50,545 nucleotides of DNA from an uncultured Ignavibacteria bacterium (GTDB lineage Bacteria > Bacteroidota > Ignavibacteria > Kapaibacteriales > Kapaibacteriaceae). The stretch covers positions 1-50,545 of the forward strand of contig CALMZQ010000154.1 in the NCBI GenBank assembly GCA_937870915.1, written 5' to 3'. A model generated the notes under the pieces. The model ran no database searches, had not been told where the DNA came from, and saw nothing but the letters and a program-made list of their open reading frames with translations. A program made the position numbers and the translations under genes. Every line of letters starts with the position of its first letter. Position 1 is the first letter of the stretch. Below are positions 8,724 through 16,738 of this stretch, piece after piece.

Positions 8724-9950
8724 CTATCGAACAGTAACCAATTCAGATTCTGAACCTGAACGTACTACATAGACACCCGAGGGCCACGAAGATGTGGGGA
8801 CGTCGATGTCGTTCTCTGAAGAGGAGGTTGACCACATGACCTTGCCCTGAAGGTTCATAATGGCCACATCACCGTCTGTAGATGCGATGTGAATTGCGCC
8901 GTCAGACACAACTGCGTGTACCTGTAACAAGGATTCATGATTCGCGGAGACACTCATCGGCACTGGTCTTGTATACCAGCCCATTGAGAGTTGATCCTGC
9001 GAGAATTGGAAATGAAGCGAACGACCTGCTTTTTCACTACCTGACGTTGCAAGAGAAAATCCATCGGACTCAAAATCCGTGCATTCCCAAGAGAGCCCAT
9101 CACTGTTGGCCGTTGTACCGTCTGACCACAGATACGAAGACCACACGAGTGCTGGGATCTCACTGTGTGCTCCGGTGAACGCATATCCGGCAGAGCCATT
9201 AATCTGACGTTCAATGAGAAACTTCACTGCCCATCCGTGGATATAATCACGCGGTGTTATGTGCCCCATGCCAAGACTCGTCTCCGTTGGGTCAATATAT
9301 CCCGAGTACGGTCGGCTTGATAGATGGATGAACTTCACCGAAGGGAACTTTACCTTTATCGTTTTGCACAAGTCATAAAGCTGGTCCGCAAGTTCTTGAG
9401 CTGCTCGCGGGAAGACAGTATCGGTGTTCTCCGTGTCATCTATCATCACCCAAGCAATCTGAACCTGTGATGTAGCGAAGCCCTGTGCGGCAACGGCATT
9501 TTCCACTTCTGACCAATAACCACTATTTGCCGAAGCAACGTTTTGAAGACCAAGTCCATCTTGGGCAACATTGAGAAATTGGACTGACCGATTGCAAAGT
9601 GTATCTGTGGTTGAGATTCGTTCCAAGCTACTGAAGGCAGACTTTGCATTTGAAGAGCCAATTCCCAATACAACGATCTGGCCGTTGCGAATATCCAAGG
9701 AACCGTCTGGCTTACAAGCTTGAACTGTGAGCGCGTGCTTTAGAAGGAGAAGGTCGTGATCATACGGACGATTGTTCGATCCGTTCGGGTAAAGGCCACC
9801 AAGAACACCATTCCACGGTTCATTGGTCATTTGTGTGAGGGGCACATAGCCGATGCCGACGGCATCACAAACCTTTTGCGCTCCGCTATATGTTACTCCA
9901 ACTAGGAGGACAAAGAGCACAAGACAAGAACGGCATATGTGAGATTGCAA
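8724..9950 (-). CDS. Secreted SGNH-like paralogue B lacking the presumed catalytic His, with T9SS sorting domain
   Basis: 408 residues from a TTG start at 9948-9950; no in-frame ATG precedes the signal peptide (CLVLFVLLVGVTYSGAQ) and the frame is closed by a stop upstream. It aligns end to end with the protein at 7454-8665: WNGVLGGLYP, GIGSSN (Ser100), ADQLYDLC, YSGYIDP, FLIERQING. The block V motif reads SDGFSLATSG: Asp296 is kept, but the position of His294 of the sister is Ser299. If the SGNH reading is right, this copy cannot have the usual triad. The C-terminus (VAIMNLQGKVMWSTSS...WPSGVYVVRSG) is a T9SS sorting domain. It is the first of the pair and probably follows from the uvrD transcript. 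Confidence 0.68.
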   Translation of the reverse strand: MQSHICRSCLVLFVLLVGVTYSGAQKVCDAVGIGYVPLTQMTNEPWNGVLGGLYPNGSNNRPYDHDLLLLKHALTVQACKPDGSLDIRNGQIVVLGIGSSNAKSAFSSLERISTTDTLCNRSVQFLNVAQDGLGLQNVASANSGYWSEVENAVAAQGFATSQVQIAWVMIDDTENTDTVFPRAAQELADQLYDLCKTIKVKFPSVKFIHLSSRPYSGYIDPTETSLGMGHITPRDYIHGWAVKFLIERQINGSAGYAFTGAHSEIPALVWSSYLWSDGTTANSDGLSWECTDFESDGFSLATSGSEKAGRSLHFQFSQDQLSMGWYTRPVPMSVSANHESLLQVHAVVSDGAIHIASTDGDVAIMNLQGKVMWSTSSSENDIDVPTSSWPSGVYVVRSGSESELVTVR

Positions 9951-9995
9951 ACGAGGATTCCCGTACGAAGTTTTACGACCGACAAAACTAGGGCT

Positions 9996-11999
9996 TTACT
10001 CACCGCCCTCAGTTAGGTAGTATTGCTGAATGCACTCGGCCGTTACTGTATCGAGGAATCTGCTGGGTCGACCCAAAACGTCTGAATTCTGCCACTCCAG
10101 CATCACCGCAGGATACGTGAGGTACAAACGCTCTTTAGCCCTTGTGCAGGCCACATAGAGGAGTCGTCGTTCTTCTTCGAGTGATGCTTCACTTTCTGCA
10201 CTACGTGCGGACGGGAGCCGGCCCTCATTCACCCAGATGAGAAAGACGGTATTCCACTCAAGTCCCTTAGCGGAGTGGATGGTAGAAAGGGTCACAAATT
10301 CATTTTCACCATCATCCGCGTCGATATCATCGAGCGACTCTGTTGGTGGATCAAGAGCGATGTCGGCGAGAAACTCCTCAACCGTAGTATATCTGCCCCC
10401 TATTCCAACCACCGTCTCAATATCCTTCCAGCGTTTGGGATGGTCATCATATGCCTTCTCCAATGTTGGTCTATAGGCATCGGCAATGGAACGTAATCTC
10501 TCCAACGGATCCATAATTGCGCGCACGCGGGCGAGCATCGAGGCCATGCCTGCGATTGCAGAAGCCCCTTTCCCAGTGGAACCCCATGAATGTTCGGGTC
10601 TCGATAAGGGATCTGCTTCCGTTTGCATTGCGTCGATTACTGCTTGGGCGGTTTTCTGACCGACACCCGGGAGTTGTAGGAGTACTCGATACCACGAGAT
10701 CACATCACGTGGATTTTCGGTCAAACGAACACGTGCTAGGAGGTCCTTGACATGTGCAGCCTCTGCAAAACGCAGACCACCAAACTTTCGGAAAGGAATA
10801 TTGGCCTTTCCTAGCTCGATCTCAAGGTCAAAGGAAAGAAATCCACTACGGAACAAGACGGCTATTTCTGAAAGGGGCGTCCCATTCTCACGCAACTCAA
10901 GGATCTGCTGCATCACAAACGATGATTGCTGTCGTTCATTCGTTGCAGAGATCAACATCGGCTGATCCCCTTCCTTCATTTCACTGAACAACTCCTTCTC
11001 AAACATGTTGGGTGCATCACGAAGGATACTGTTGCACACGTCCAGTATCGGCTGTGTTGATCGATAGTTATGCTCGAGGCGGATCACGGCGCAATGCTCG
11101 AACGAATCGGGAACAGCGTGAATGTTTCGTACGTCTGCACCACGAAACGAGTAGATGCTTTGTGCATCATCACCAACAACCATTACATTCCCATTGGTGC
11201 CGGCGAGACCAAGAATGATGTTGTGTTGGAGCTTGTTGGTGTCTTGATATTCATCAACCATCACGTAACGAAACTGTTTGCGGAGAATCGGACCGATCTC
11301 TTCGTGTTTCGTCATTGCTAGAAGATAGAGCAACAGATCGTCATAGTCGAACAAACCATTAGCGCGTTTGTATTCATTGTAACCCCGGAGAACTTCAGAT
11401 ATCCGTGGCGTTTCATCTACGAACTGGGAATATTCTTCATTGATCACGTCTGTGAGAGGAGTGCCTGTATTGACCGATCTGCTGTACATCGCATAGAGAG
11501 TACCCTTTTGAGGGAATCGCTTCTTGATCTTAGCAACATCAAATCTGCCTCGCACCATGTTCATCACATCTTCTGCATCAGCCTGGTCCATCACTGATGT
11601 TGCCGTGCGCCGATCCGATGAAAGATCATCTGCATCTCGACCCTGCAATCCAAATCTTCGGAGGATGGAAAATGCAAACGAGTGGAAGGTTCCACCGGCA
11701 ACACGTTCACACCGTCCGTCGAGCAAGGCCGAAGATCTGCGTAGCATCTCTGCTGCTGCTTTACGCGTAAATGTTAGAAGCAAAATCGCTGAGGGATCCA
11801 CGCCGTCCTCAACAAGGCGCGCAACTCGATACGTCAACGTCCTCGTCTTCCCCGTCCCCGCTCCAGCTAACACCAATGCCGGACCGTTTGTATGCATCAC
11901 CGCCGCGTATTGAGCAGAATTCAAAACCTGCTCATACGGAATACGGTAAACACGCCCAGTCGATGATAGCTCGGATTTCTTGAGGACCAGCTTTTTCAT
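9996..11999 (-). CDS. UvrD/Rep/PcrA-family superfamily 1 DNA helicase
   Basis: 667 residues. Q-motif-like LNSAQYAAV precedes Walker A LAGAGTGKTRTL (residues 46-52). Motif Ia is LLLTFTRKAAAEML, motif II VMVDEYQDTN, motif III VVGDDAQSIYSFRGAD, motif IV LEHNYRST, motif V VTLSTIHSAKGLEWNTVFLIWVNEGRLPS and motif VI EERRLLYVACTRAKERLYL. All core SF1A motifs are intact, so a 3'-5' ATP-driven translocase for repair or replication is expected. It is somewhat shorter than PcrA/UvrD (about 720), with a reduced C-terminal tail. No RecB-type nuclease domain is present. Confidence 0.93.
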   Translation of the reverse strand: MKKLVLKKSELSSTGRVYRIPYEQVLNSAQYAAVMHTNGPALVLAGAGTGKTRTLTYRVARLVEDGVDPSAILLLTFTRKAAAEMLRRSSALLDGRCERVAGGTFHSFAFSILRRFGLQGRDADDLSSDRRTATSVMDQADAEDVMNMVRGRFDVAKIKKRFPQKGTLYAMYSRSVNTGTPLTDVINEEYSQFVDETPRISEVLRGYNEYKRANGLFDYDDLLLYLLAMTKHEEIGPILRKQFRYVMVDEYQDTNKLQHNIILGLAGTNGNVMVVGDDAQSIYSFRGADVRNIHAVPDSFEHCAVIRLEHNYRSTQPILDVCNSILRDAPNMFEKELFSEMKEGDQPMLISATNERQQSSFVMQQILELRENGTPLSEIAVLFRSGFLSFDLEIELGKANIPFRKFGGLRFAEAAHVKDLLARVRLTENPRDVISWYRVLLQLPGVGQKTAQAVIDAMQTEADPLSRPEHSWGSTGKGASAIAGMASMLARVRAIMDPLERLRSIADAYRPTLEKAYDDHPKRWKDIETVVGIGGRYTTVEEFLADIALDPPTESLDDIDADDGENEFVTLSTIHSAKGLEWNTVFLIWVNEGRLPSARSAESEASLEEERRLLYVACTRAKERLYLTYPAVMLEWQNSDVLGRPSRFLDTVTAECIQQYYLTEGGE

Positions 12000-12062
12000 G
12001 ATGGATGGAAGTTACTATGTCAAGAACAATACATCCATCCACATTAGACGATTGCGTCGAAT

Positions 12063-12090
12063 GTAAGGGCACGGGATGCGTGCCCCTTAC
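12063..12090 (-). terminator. Hairpin after the E1 gene, possible terminator
   Basis: GTAAGGGCAC (12063-12072) pairs with GTGCCCCTTAC (12080-12090) apart from one bulged base, with a 7-base loop. It lies just past the E1 stop on the minus strand, but the following bases are not T-rich, so termination is uncertain. The right arm contains one copy of the recurring GGTAAGGGGC word. Confidence 0.4.
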
Positions 12091-12100
12091 CGTCGAAAAA

Positions 12101-14149
12101 CTAAAACGCTAACAATTCCTGCAATTCGGTTGCTACACGTTCAATTGTAGGAATCACCGCATCCATCATTCCCTTGTTATACGGAATGGGAATGTCTGGC
12201 GGTGCTAGTCGTACAACCGGCGCATCAAGGTATCGGAAACATTCAGCAGTGATGGTCGATGCGATCTCAGCTCCGAAACCACATGTTATGGTGTCTTCAT
12301 GCAGAACCATACATCTGCTTGTTCGGCGCACGGATGCCAACACAGTCTCGCGATCCCACGGTACGATGGTACGCAGGTCAATGATCTCTATGTCTTCGCC
12401 TAGGTTTTCAACGGCCGACTTAGCGCGATGTACCATTTCGCCCCATGCAACAACTGTTGCCCGTGTACCCGGACGGATGATATTGGCTACACCGAATGGC
12501 ACGAGATAGTCGGCTCCGGGATAGATACCACGTCCGGGAGCGGTGTCTTGAATGGCACGATGCTCAAGGAAAAACGTTGGATCATTTCCACGCAAAGCAG
12601 ATCGCAATAGTCCAACAGCATCTTGTGCGTTAGACGGCATAGCTACGCGCCATCCAATCGTGTGTGCAAAGATCGACTCTCCACTCACGCTATGCCATGG
12701 ATCACCCGTGCGTTTTGAAAATCCAACTGGTATACGCACCACCATTGGAGCGGCAAAGTCACCGTTCGTACGCCATCTAATGGTACCGGCATCATTGATC
12801 TGCTCAGTAGCAGGATCGAGATATTTCCGGAACTGGATTTCTGGCACAGGCACTAATCCGGCCATCGCCATCCCAACAGCCCGTCCAATGATCCCCTCTT
12901 CACTAAGAGATGTATCAAAAACACGGTCTGGACCGTGTTTGATCTGGAGGTCTACAGTAGCGCCATGGACGCCCCCTTTCACTCCAACATCTTCTCCAAA
13001 GACCACTACTCGATCGTTTAATCGGAGTTCGTTATCCAAGGTTCGTTTTACCGCTTCGATGAGGTTCACGCGCGGACCATCTTCAACTTTTTCACCACTC
13101 GATGAAGGGGGCTCAACACCATCGGCCATAAGTCCGCCGTGACGTGGAGTTGTTCCGTCATAGAACGATTTTGTAAGTGCATCGGCAGGTATTGGCTGCG
13201 GCTGCGCAAGGGCGGACTCGCACGCAGCACGTACGGCCGACTCAATCTCAGCCACGAATGCGATCCAGCCATCATTATCAAGGTACTTTTTGCGTTCGAA
13301 GAACTCCTTGAGTTTCACTACGGGATCACGCGAGAGTTCTTCGTCCTTCTGTTCTTGTGTCTTATACGACTGATTATCGGCACCGCTATGCCCACAAATG
13401 CGAGGAACTCGCACGCGAAGCAAGGCCGGGCTTTGGGACTGACGAACGTGCTCGATGGTTTTTGTGATCAGTCTATCGGCTTCTTCCGGACTCGTTCCAT
13501 CAACCTCTACGATGCGAAGATGTTTAAACGCTGCAAGGTTATCTGCAATGTTTCCACCCGGCGTTTGAAACGTGCCCGGCACACTGATACCATATTGATT
13601 GTCCTCGATGAAAAAGACCATCGGAAGTTTCACCGTTGTGGCCACATTCAGTGCAGCCCAAAATCCGTTCGTTGCTGTAGATCCGTCTCCACCCATGGCC
13701 ACGGCAATTGCGCCCTTCCATGAATCGTCCTTCAACACACGTGTATGATACGTGATTGCCTGTGCCCACCCAACGCATGGCGTGTATTGAGCGCCCACAT
13801 CTCCTGAGGCAGGAAGTACCGTTACACCGCGGGTATTGGGCAGATGATGTACAACTCCGATATCCCGTCCTCCGCTACGACTACCGCTCAGGGCCAATGG
13901 GCCGGAGAACGACTCTTCATAAGACATACCCGCAGCGATCACAAATGGTCGGGAACGATAATACACCGTTGCTCCATCGTGTCCGTGACGCAGTGACTGC
14001 CCCAAGATCACCTGGGCAAGCTCATGTCCTTTCGCCGAGAATTGATACGTCACTTTTCCGGAGGGGGCAAGTTCCGATTCCTCGATAGTGTCGATCAGGC
14101 GCGAGGCGATCACCGTGCGCGCTACGTCCATCCATTCGTTCTTGGTCAT
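12101..14149 (-). CDS. Fused alpha/beta E1 component of a 2-oxoacid dehydrogenase (branched-chain/2-oxoisovalerate type)
   Basis: 682 residues. Residues about 1-320 are the alpha part, with the thiamine-diphosphate motif GGDGSTATNGFW...DNQYGIS (about residues 153-188). Residues about 355-682 are the beta part (VFGEDVGVKGGVHGAT; DTSLSEEGIIGRAVGMAMAG; PVPEIQF; transketolase C-terminal VILHEDT-type segment). Fusion of the two subunits is common in Bacteroidota. The reaction is oxidative decarboxylation of a 2-oxoacid with transfer of the acyl group to lipoyl-E2. The exact substrate (branched-chain 2-oxoacids or pyruvate) is not settled by sequence. E2 is not in the window; lipoate attachment (lipB) and E3 (lpdA) genes occur at 47739-49782. 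Confidence 0.88.
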   Translation of the reverse strand: MTKNEWMDVARTVIASRLIDTIEESELAPSGKVTYQFSAKGHELAQVILGQSLRHGHDGATVYYRSRPFVIAAGMSYEESFSGPLALSGSRSGGRDIGVVHHLPNTRGVTVLPASGDVGAQYTPCVGWAQAITYHTRVLKDDSWKGAIAVAMGGDGSTATNGFWAALNVATTVKLPMVFFIEDNQYGISVPGTFQTPGGNIADNLAAFKHLRIVEVDGTSPEEADRLITKTIEHVRQSQSPALLRVRVPRICGHSGADNQSYKTQEQKDEELSRDPVVKLKEFFERKKYLDNDGWIAFVAEIESAVRAACESALAQPQPIPADALTKSFYDGTTPRHGGLMADGVEPPSSSGEKVEDGPRVNLIEAVKRTLDNELRLNDRVVVFGEDVGVKGGVHGATVDLQIKHGPDRVFDTSLSEEGIIGRAVGMAMAGLVPVPEIQFRKYLDPATEQINDAGTIRWRTNGDFAAPMVVRIPVGFSKRTGDPWHSVSGESIFAHTIGWRVAMPSNAQDAVGLLRSALRGNDPTFFLEHRAIQDTAPGRGIYPGADYLVPFGVANIIRPGTRATVVAWGEMVHRAKSAVENLGEDIEIIDLRTIVPWDRETVLASVRRTSRCMVLHEDTITCGFGAEIASTITAECFRYLDAPVVRLAPPDIPIPYNKGMMDAVIPTIERVATELQELLAF

Positions 14150-14179
14150 GCTTCTTTACTTGATTGCGGAAAGTGCCTG

Positions 14180-14187
14180 CAAAACTA
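14180..14187 (-). promoter_or_regulatory. -7 element of a promoter for the E1 gene
   Basis: TAGTTTTG on the minus strand is an exact match to TAnnTTTG, 30 bases before the E1 start codon. The expected -33 TTG is replaced by TTC at a suitable distance, so only half of the promoter is well supported. Confidence 0.45.
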
Positions 14188-14254
14188 CGCCGACCATGGG
14201 GTTTTGAAGGCAGAATTGAGTGTATTTTCGCCAAACACCAATTGATAGGACTTC

Positions 14255-15184
14255 ATGATGCGTATTCTACTCCTGATTGTGGTTGCTTGTGCCTCCACAT
14301 TGATTGCTTCAGCCCAACTCGGAAGCCTTGTTTCCCCGTTTGCACCAACCGATTGTCTAAGTAGCGCCAAAACGGCGGTAGGTGGTACGTCAAACAACCC
14401 TCGCCTCATTGCAATCCTAAATGCCAATGCAACAATTCCGGTCCAGTCGGACAACGTTGTTACGGGTATGGATGCTTCGAGTGGTAAAGCTCGTATCTGG
14501 TATTACCTCTTCATTGCGAGCGCGCAAGATACACTGGCAGGAGTACCGATGATCAAACTTGTCGGAGCCTGCCAAGATCCAAGCGCATTGTTTGGGAACG
14601 TAAATGTTAATATTCCCATAGAAGAGCTGCCAAAGATTCCTCTACCTTCAATTTTTGTGGAAGGGGCGTCTCTTGCCACATCTCTCGGCGGAAACAGCGA
14701 GTATCAACGATATCGCACGGCCAATCCGGACAGTCAGCCGAGTCTAACAATACTCACAAGCTCTGACATTGAAGTATTGGGCTTTCCTGCGGCTACACCA
14801 TTTTGGTTTGTAAACTGGTCAATCGTTGCGGGCAGCGGTTCGCAGCAGCCATTCAGTTGCCTAGTTCATGCTGTAACGGGGCAAACACTTTGCGGAGATC
14901 AGATCATTGCAACCGTAGCCGAAGTCAACGATCCATCGGTCTATCTAGCACCGAATCCGGTACGCGATAACGCCCTACTTAATCTCCCGCTTTCATGGAT
15001 GGGCCGCCAGGTTACAATCGAAGCCGTGAGCACGTCTGGAACTGTAATAGAACTTCTGTCGATCAACCAACTCCCAACACCAGTTACTACGATCAACAGC
15101 TCCATGCTCTCATCGGGTGCCTACACCCTGCGCGCACGCACAGCTACGGAGGTTGTTGTTCTGCCAATGTCAGTCATCCGGTAG
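14255..15184 (+). CDS. Secreted protein of unknown function with T9SS sorting domain
   Basis: 309 residues. The signal peptide (MRILLLIVVACASTLIASAQ) is followed by about 200 residues that I do not recognise, with two Cys near residues 31 and 88 and further Cys in CLVHAVTGQTLC. The last 75 residues (VYLAPNPVRDNALLNL..., ending SGAYTLRARTATEVVVLPMSVIR) are a type-A T9SS C-terminal domain with the APNPV opening. Two ATGs in a row (14255 and 14258) both fit behind AGGA at 14247. The gene is divergent from E1 and lies upstream of glyA. Confidence 0.75.
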   Translation: MMRILLLIVVACASTLIASAQLGSLVSPFAPTDCLSSAKTAVGGTSNNPRLIAILNANATIPVQSDNVVTGMDASSGKARIWYYLFIASAQDTLAGVPMIKLVGACQDPSALFGNVNVNIPIEELPKIPLPSIFVEGASLATSLGGNSEYQRYRTANPDSQPSLTILTSSDIEVLGFPAATPFWFVNWSIVAGSGSQQPFSCLVHAVTGQTLCGDQIIATVAEVNDPSVYLAPNPVRDNALLNLPLSWMGRQVTIEAVSTSGTVIELLSINQLPTPVTTINSSMLSSGAYTLRARTATEVVVLPMSVIR

Positions 15185-15218
15185 TTACTCCTACCCCGTA
15201 CAACGAATTTTGCAACCG

Positions 15219-15302
15219 GTAACTAGTACCCCGTATCTAGTACCAGGTAACTAGTACCTAGTAACTTGTAACTCGTAACTCGTAACTCGTAACTCGTAAC
15301 TC
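15219..15302 (+). repeat. Twelve tandem 7-bp units directly before glyA
   Basis: The stretch divides exactly into 12 heptamers beginning GTA: degenerate units (GTAACTA, GTACCCC, GTATCTA, GTACCAG, GTAACTA, GTACCTA, GTAACTT) followed by five perfect GTAACTC copies. It ends 8 bases before the glyA ATG and takes the place where a ribosome binding site would be. The perfect copies lie nearest the gene. Confidence 0.95.
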
Positions 15303-15310
15303 AAATCTCC

Positions 15311-16726
15311 ATGTATCCTCACGTCAAAACATCCGACCCCGAACTTTACCACGCAGTTCAGGGTGAATACGAACGCCAGCGCGACAAGATCGAGCTCATT
15401 GCGAGCGAGAACTTCACATCTTTAAGTGTGATGGAAGCCCAAGGGAGTATCCTCACCAACAAGTATGCTGAAGGGTACCCTGGCAAACGATATTATGGTG
15501 GTTGTGAATGGGTTGACGTAGCGGAAAATATCGCCATCGAGAGGCTCAAAACGCTCTTCGGTGCGGAGTATGCCAATGTGCAGCCACACTCAGGCTCCGG
15601 TGCCAACATGGCTGTTTACTTCACGTATCTCAAGCCAGGAGATACCGTGTTGGGAATGGATCTCTCACATGGAGGACACCTCACGCACGGGTCGCCAGTG
15701 AATTTCTCCGGCATGTTCTACAACTTCGTGGGATACGGACTCGATAAGGAAACAGGTCGTATCGATTACAATGTTGTAGAAGACTTGGCAAAACAACATA
15801 AACCGAAGCTCATCACTGTTGGTGCAAGTGCGTATTCTCGCGAGATTGATTTCTCGAAGTTCCGCGAGATAGCAGATAAGGTTGGGGCGTTTCTGTTTGC
15901 CGATATCGCACACCCTGCCGGTCTGATCGCAAAGGGGCGACTGATGAGCCCCGTTCCCTACTGTGATATCGTAACGTCCACAACACATAAGACGTTGCGC
16001 GGTCCGCGTGGTGGCATGATCATCATGGGTAAGAACTACGAGAACCCATTCGGCAAGGTGGCACCAAAGAGCGGTCGCACAAAGCTTATGGGTGAACTCC
16101 TAGATTCGATGGTGATGCCTGGAATTCAAGGCGGACCTCTCATGCATGTGATCGCAGCAAAGGCCGTTGCATTTGGTGAGTGTCTCACCGACACGTTCGA
16201 TGAATACACTAAACAGGTGATCCGCAATGCCGCAGCAATGGCCGATGAAATGATGAAGATGGACTATGGCGTTGTTTCGGGCGGAACCGACAATCACCTC
16301 ATGCTCATCGACCTGCGAAACAAAGGCGTCACTGGCAAACAAGCTGAGAATGCCCTGGACGCTGCCGGAATCACGTGCAACAAGAATGCTGTACCGTATG
16401 ACACCCAACCACCACTGGTAACAAGTGGCATTCGTCTAGGTACTGCTGCAATGACTAGCCGCGGAATGAATGAAGACGATATGCGACATATCGCCCGACT
16501 GATAGATCGTGTTGTGACTAATGTTGGCAACGAAGACATCTACAACGCCGTTAAGGACGATGTAAAACACTTCTGCCGTCAATTCCCTCTCTACCCAACA
16601 TTGAATAACTCTCCCGATGAACTTGGCAAACGCATTGGTGAAACGATCGACTCAGCCATCGACACCGTAGAGAACGTTATCGAAAGTGTTGTTGATGAAG
16701 TGAAGGGGGCTGTGAAGGGTTCGTAG
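15311..16726 (+). CDS. glyA: Serine hydroxymethyltransferase with C-terminal extension
   Basis: 471 residues. The pyridoxal-phosphate Lys motif [17 protein letters not shown] is present, together with [30 protein letters not shown] and [14 protein letters not shown]. The enzyme interconverts serine and glycine with tetrahydrofolate in the cytoplasm. Typical bacterial SHMTs end at about 415-430 residues with a [11 protein letters not shown]-like segment. Here about 45 further residues follow, ending in an amphipathic helix rich in V, I, D and E ([20 protein letters not shown]...). The start has no Shine-Dalgarno and abuts the heptamer repeat. The 3' part is duplicated downstream at 18943-19330. 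Confidence 0.95.
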   Translation: MYPHVKTSDPELYHAVQGEYERQRDKIELIASENFTSLSVMEAQGSILTNKYAEGYPGKRYYGGCEWVDVAENIAIERLKTLFGAEYANVQPHSGSGANMAVYFTYLKPGDTVLGMDLSHGGHLTHGSPVNFSGMFYNFVGYGLDKETGRIDYNVVEDLAKQHKPKLITVGASAYSREIDFSKFREIADKVGAFLFADIAHPAGLIAKGRLMSPVPYCDIVTSTTHKTLRGPRGGMIIMGKNYENPFGKVAPKSGRTKLMGELLDSMVMPGIQGGPLMHVIAAKAVAFGECLTDTFDEYTKQVIRNAAAMADEMMKMDYGVVSGGTDNHLMLIDLRNKGVTGKQAENALDAAGITCNKNAVPYDTQPPLVTSGIRLGTAAMTSRGMNEDDMRHIARLIDRVVTNVGNEDIYNAVKDDVKHFCRQFPLYPTLNNSPDELGKRIGETIDSAIDTVENVIESVVDEVKGAVKGS

Positions 16727-16738
16727 ACCTAGCAAAAC

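Noticed and set aside
15219-15302. CRISPR array
   Set aside because: The units are 7 bp and directly tandem with no spacers; no cas genes are present.
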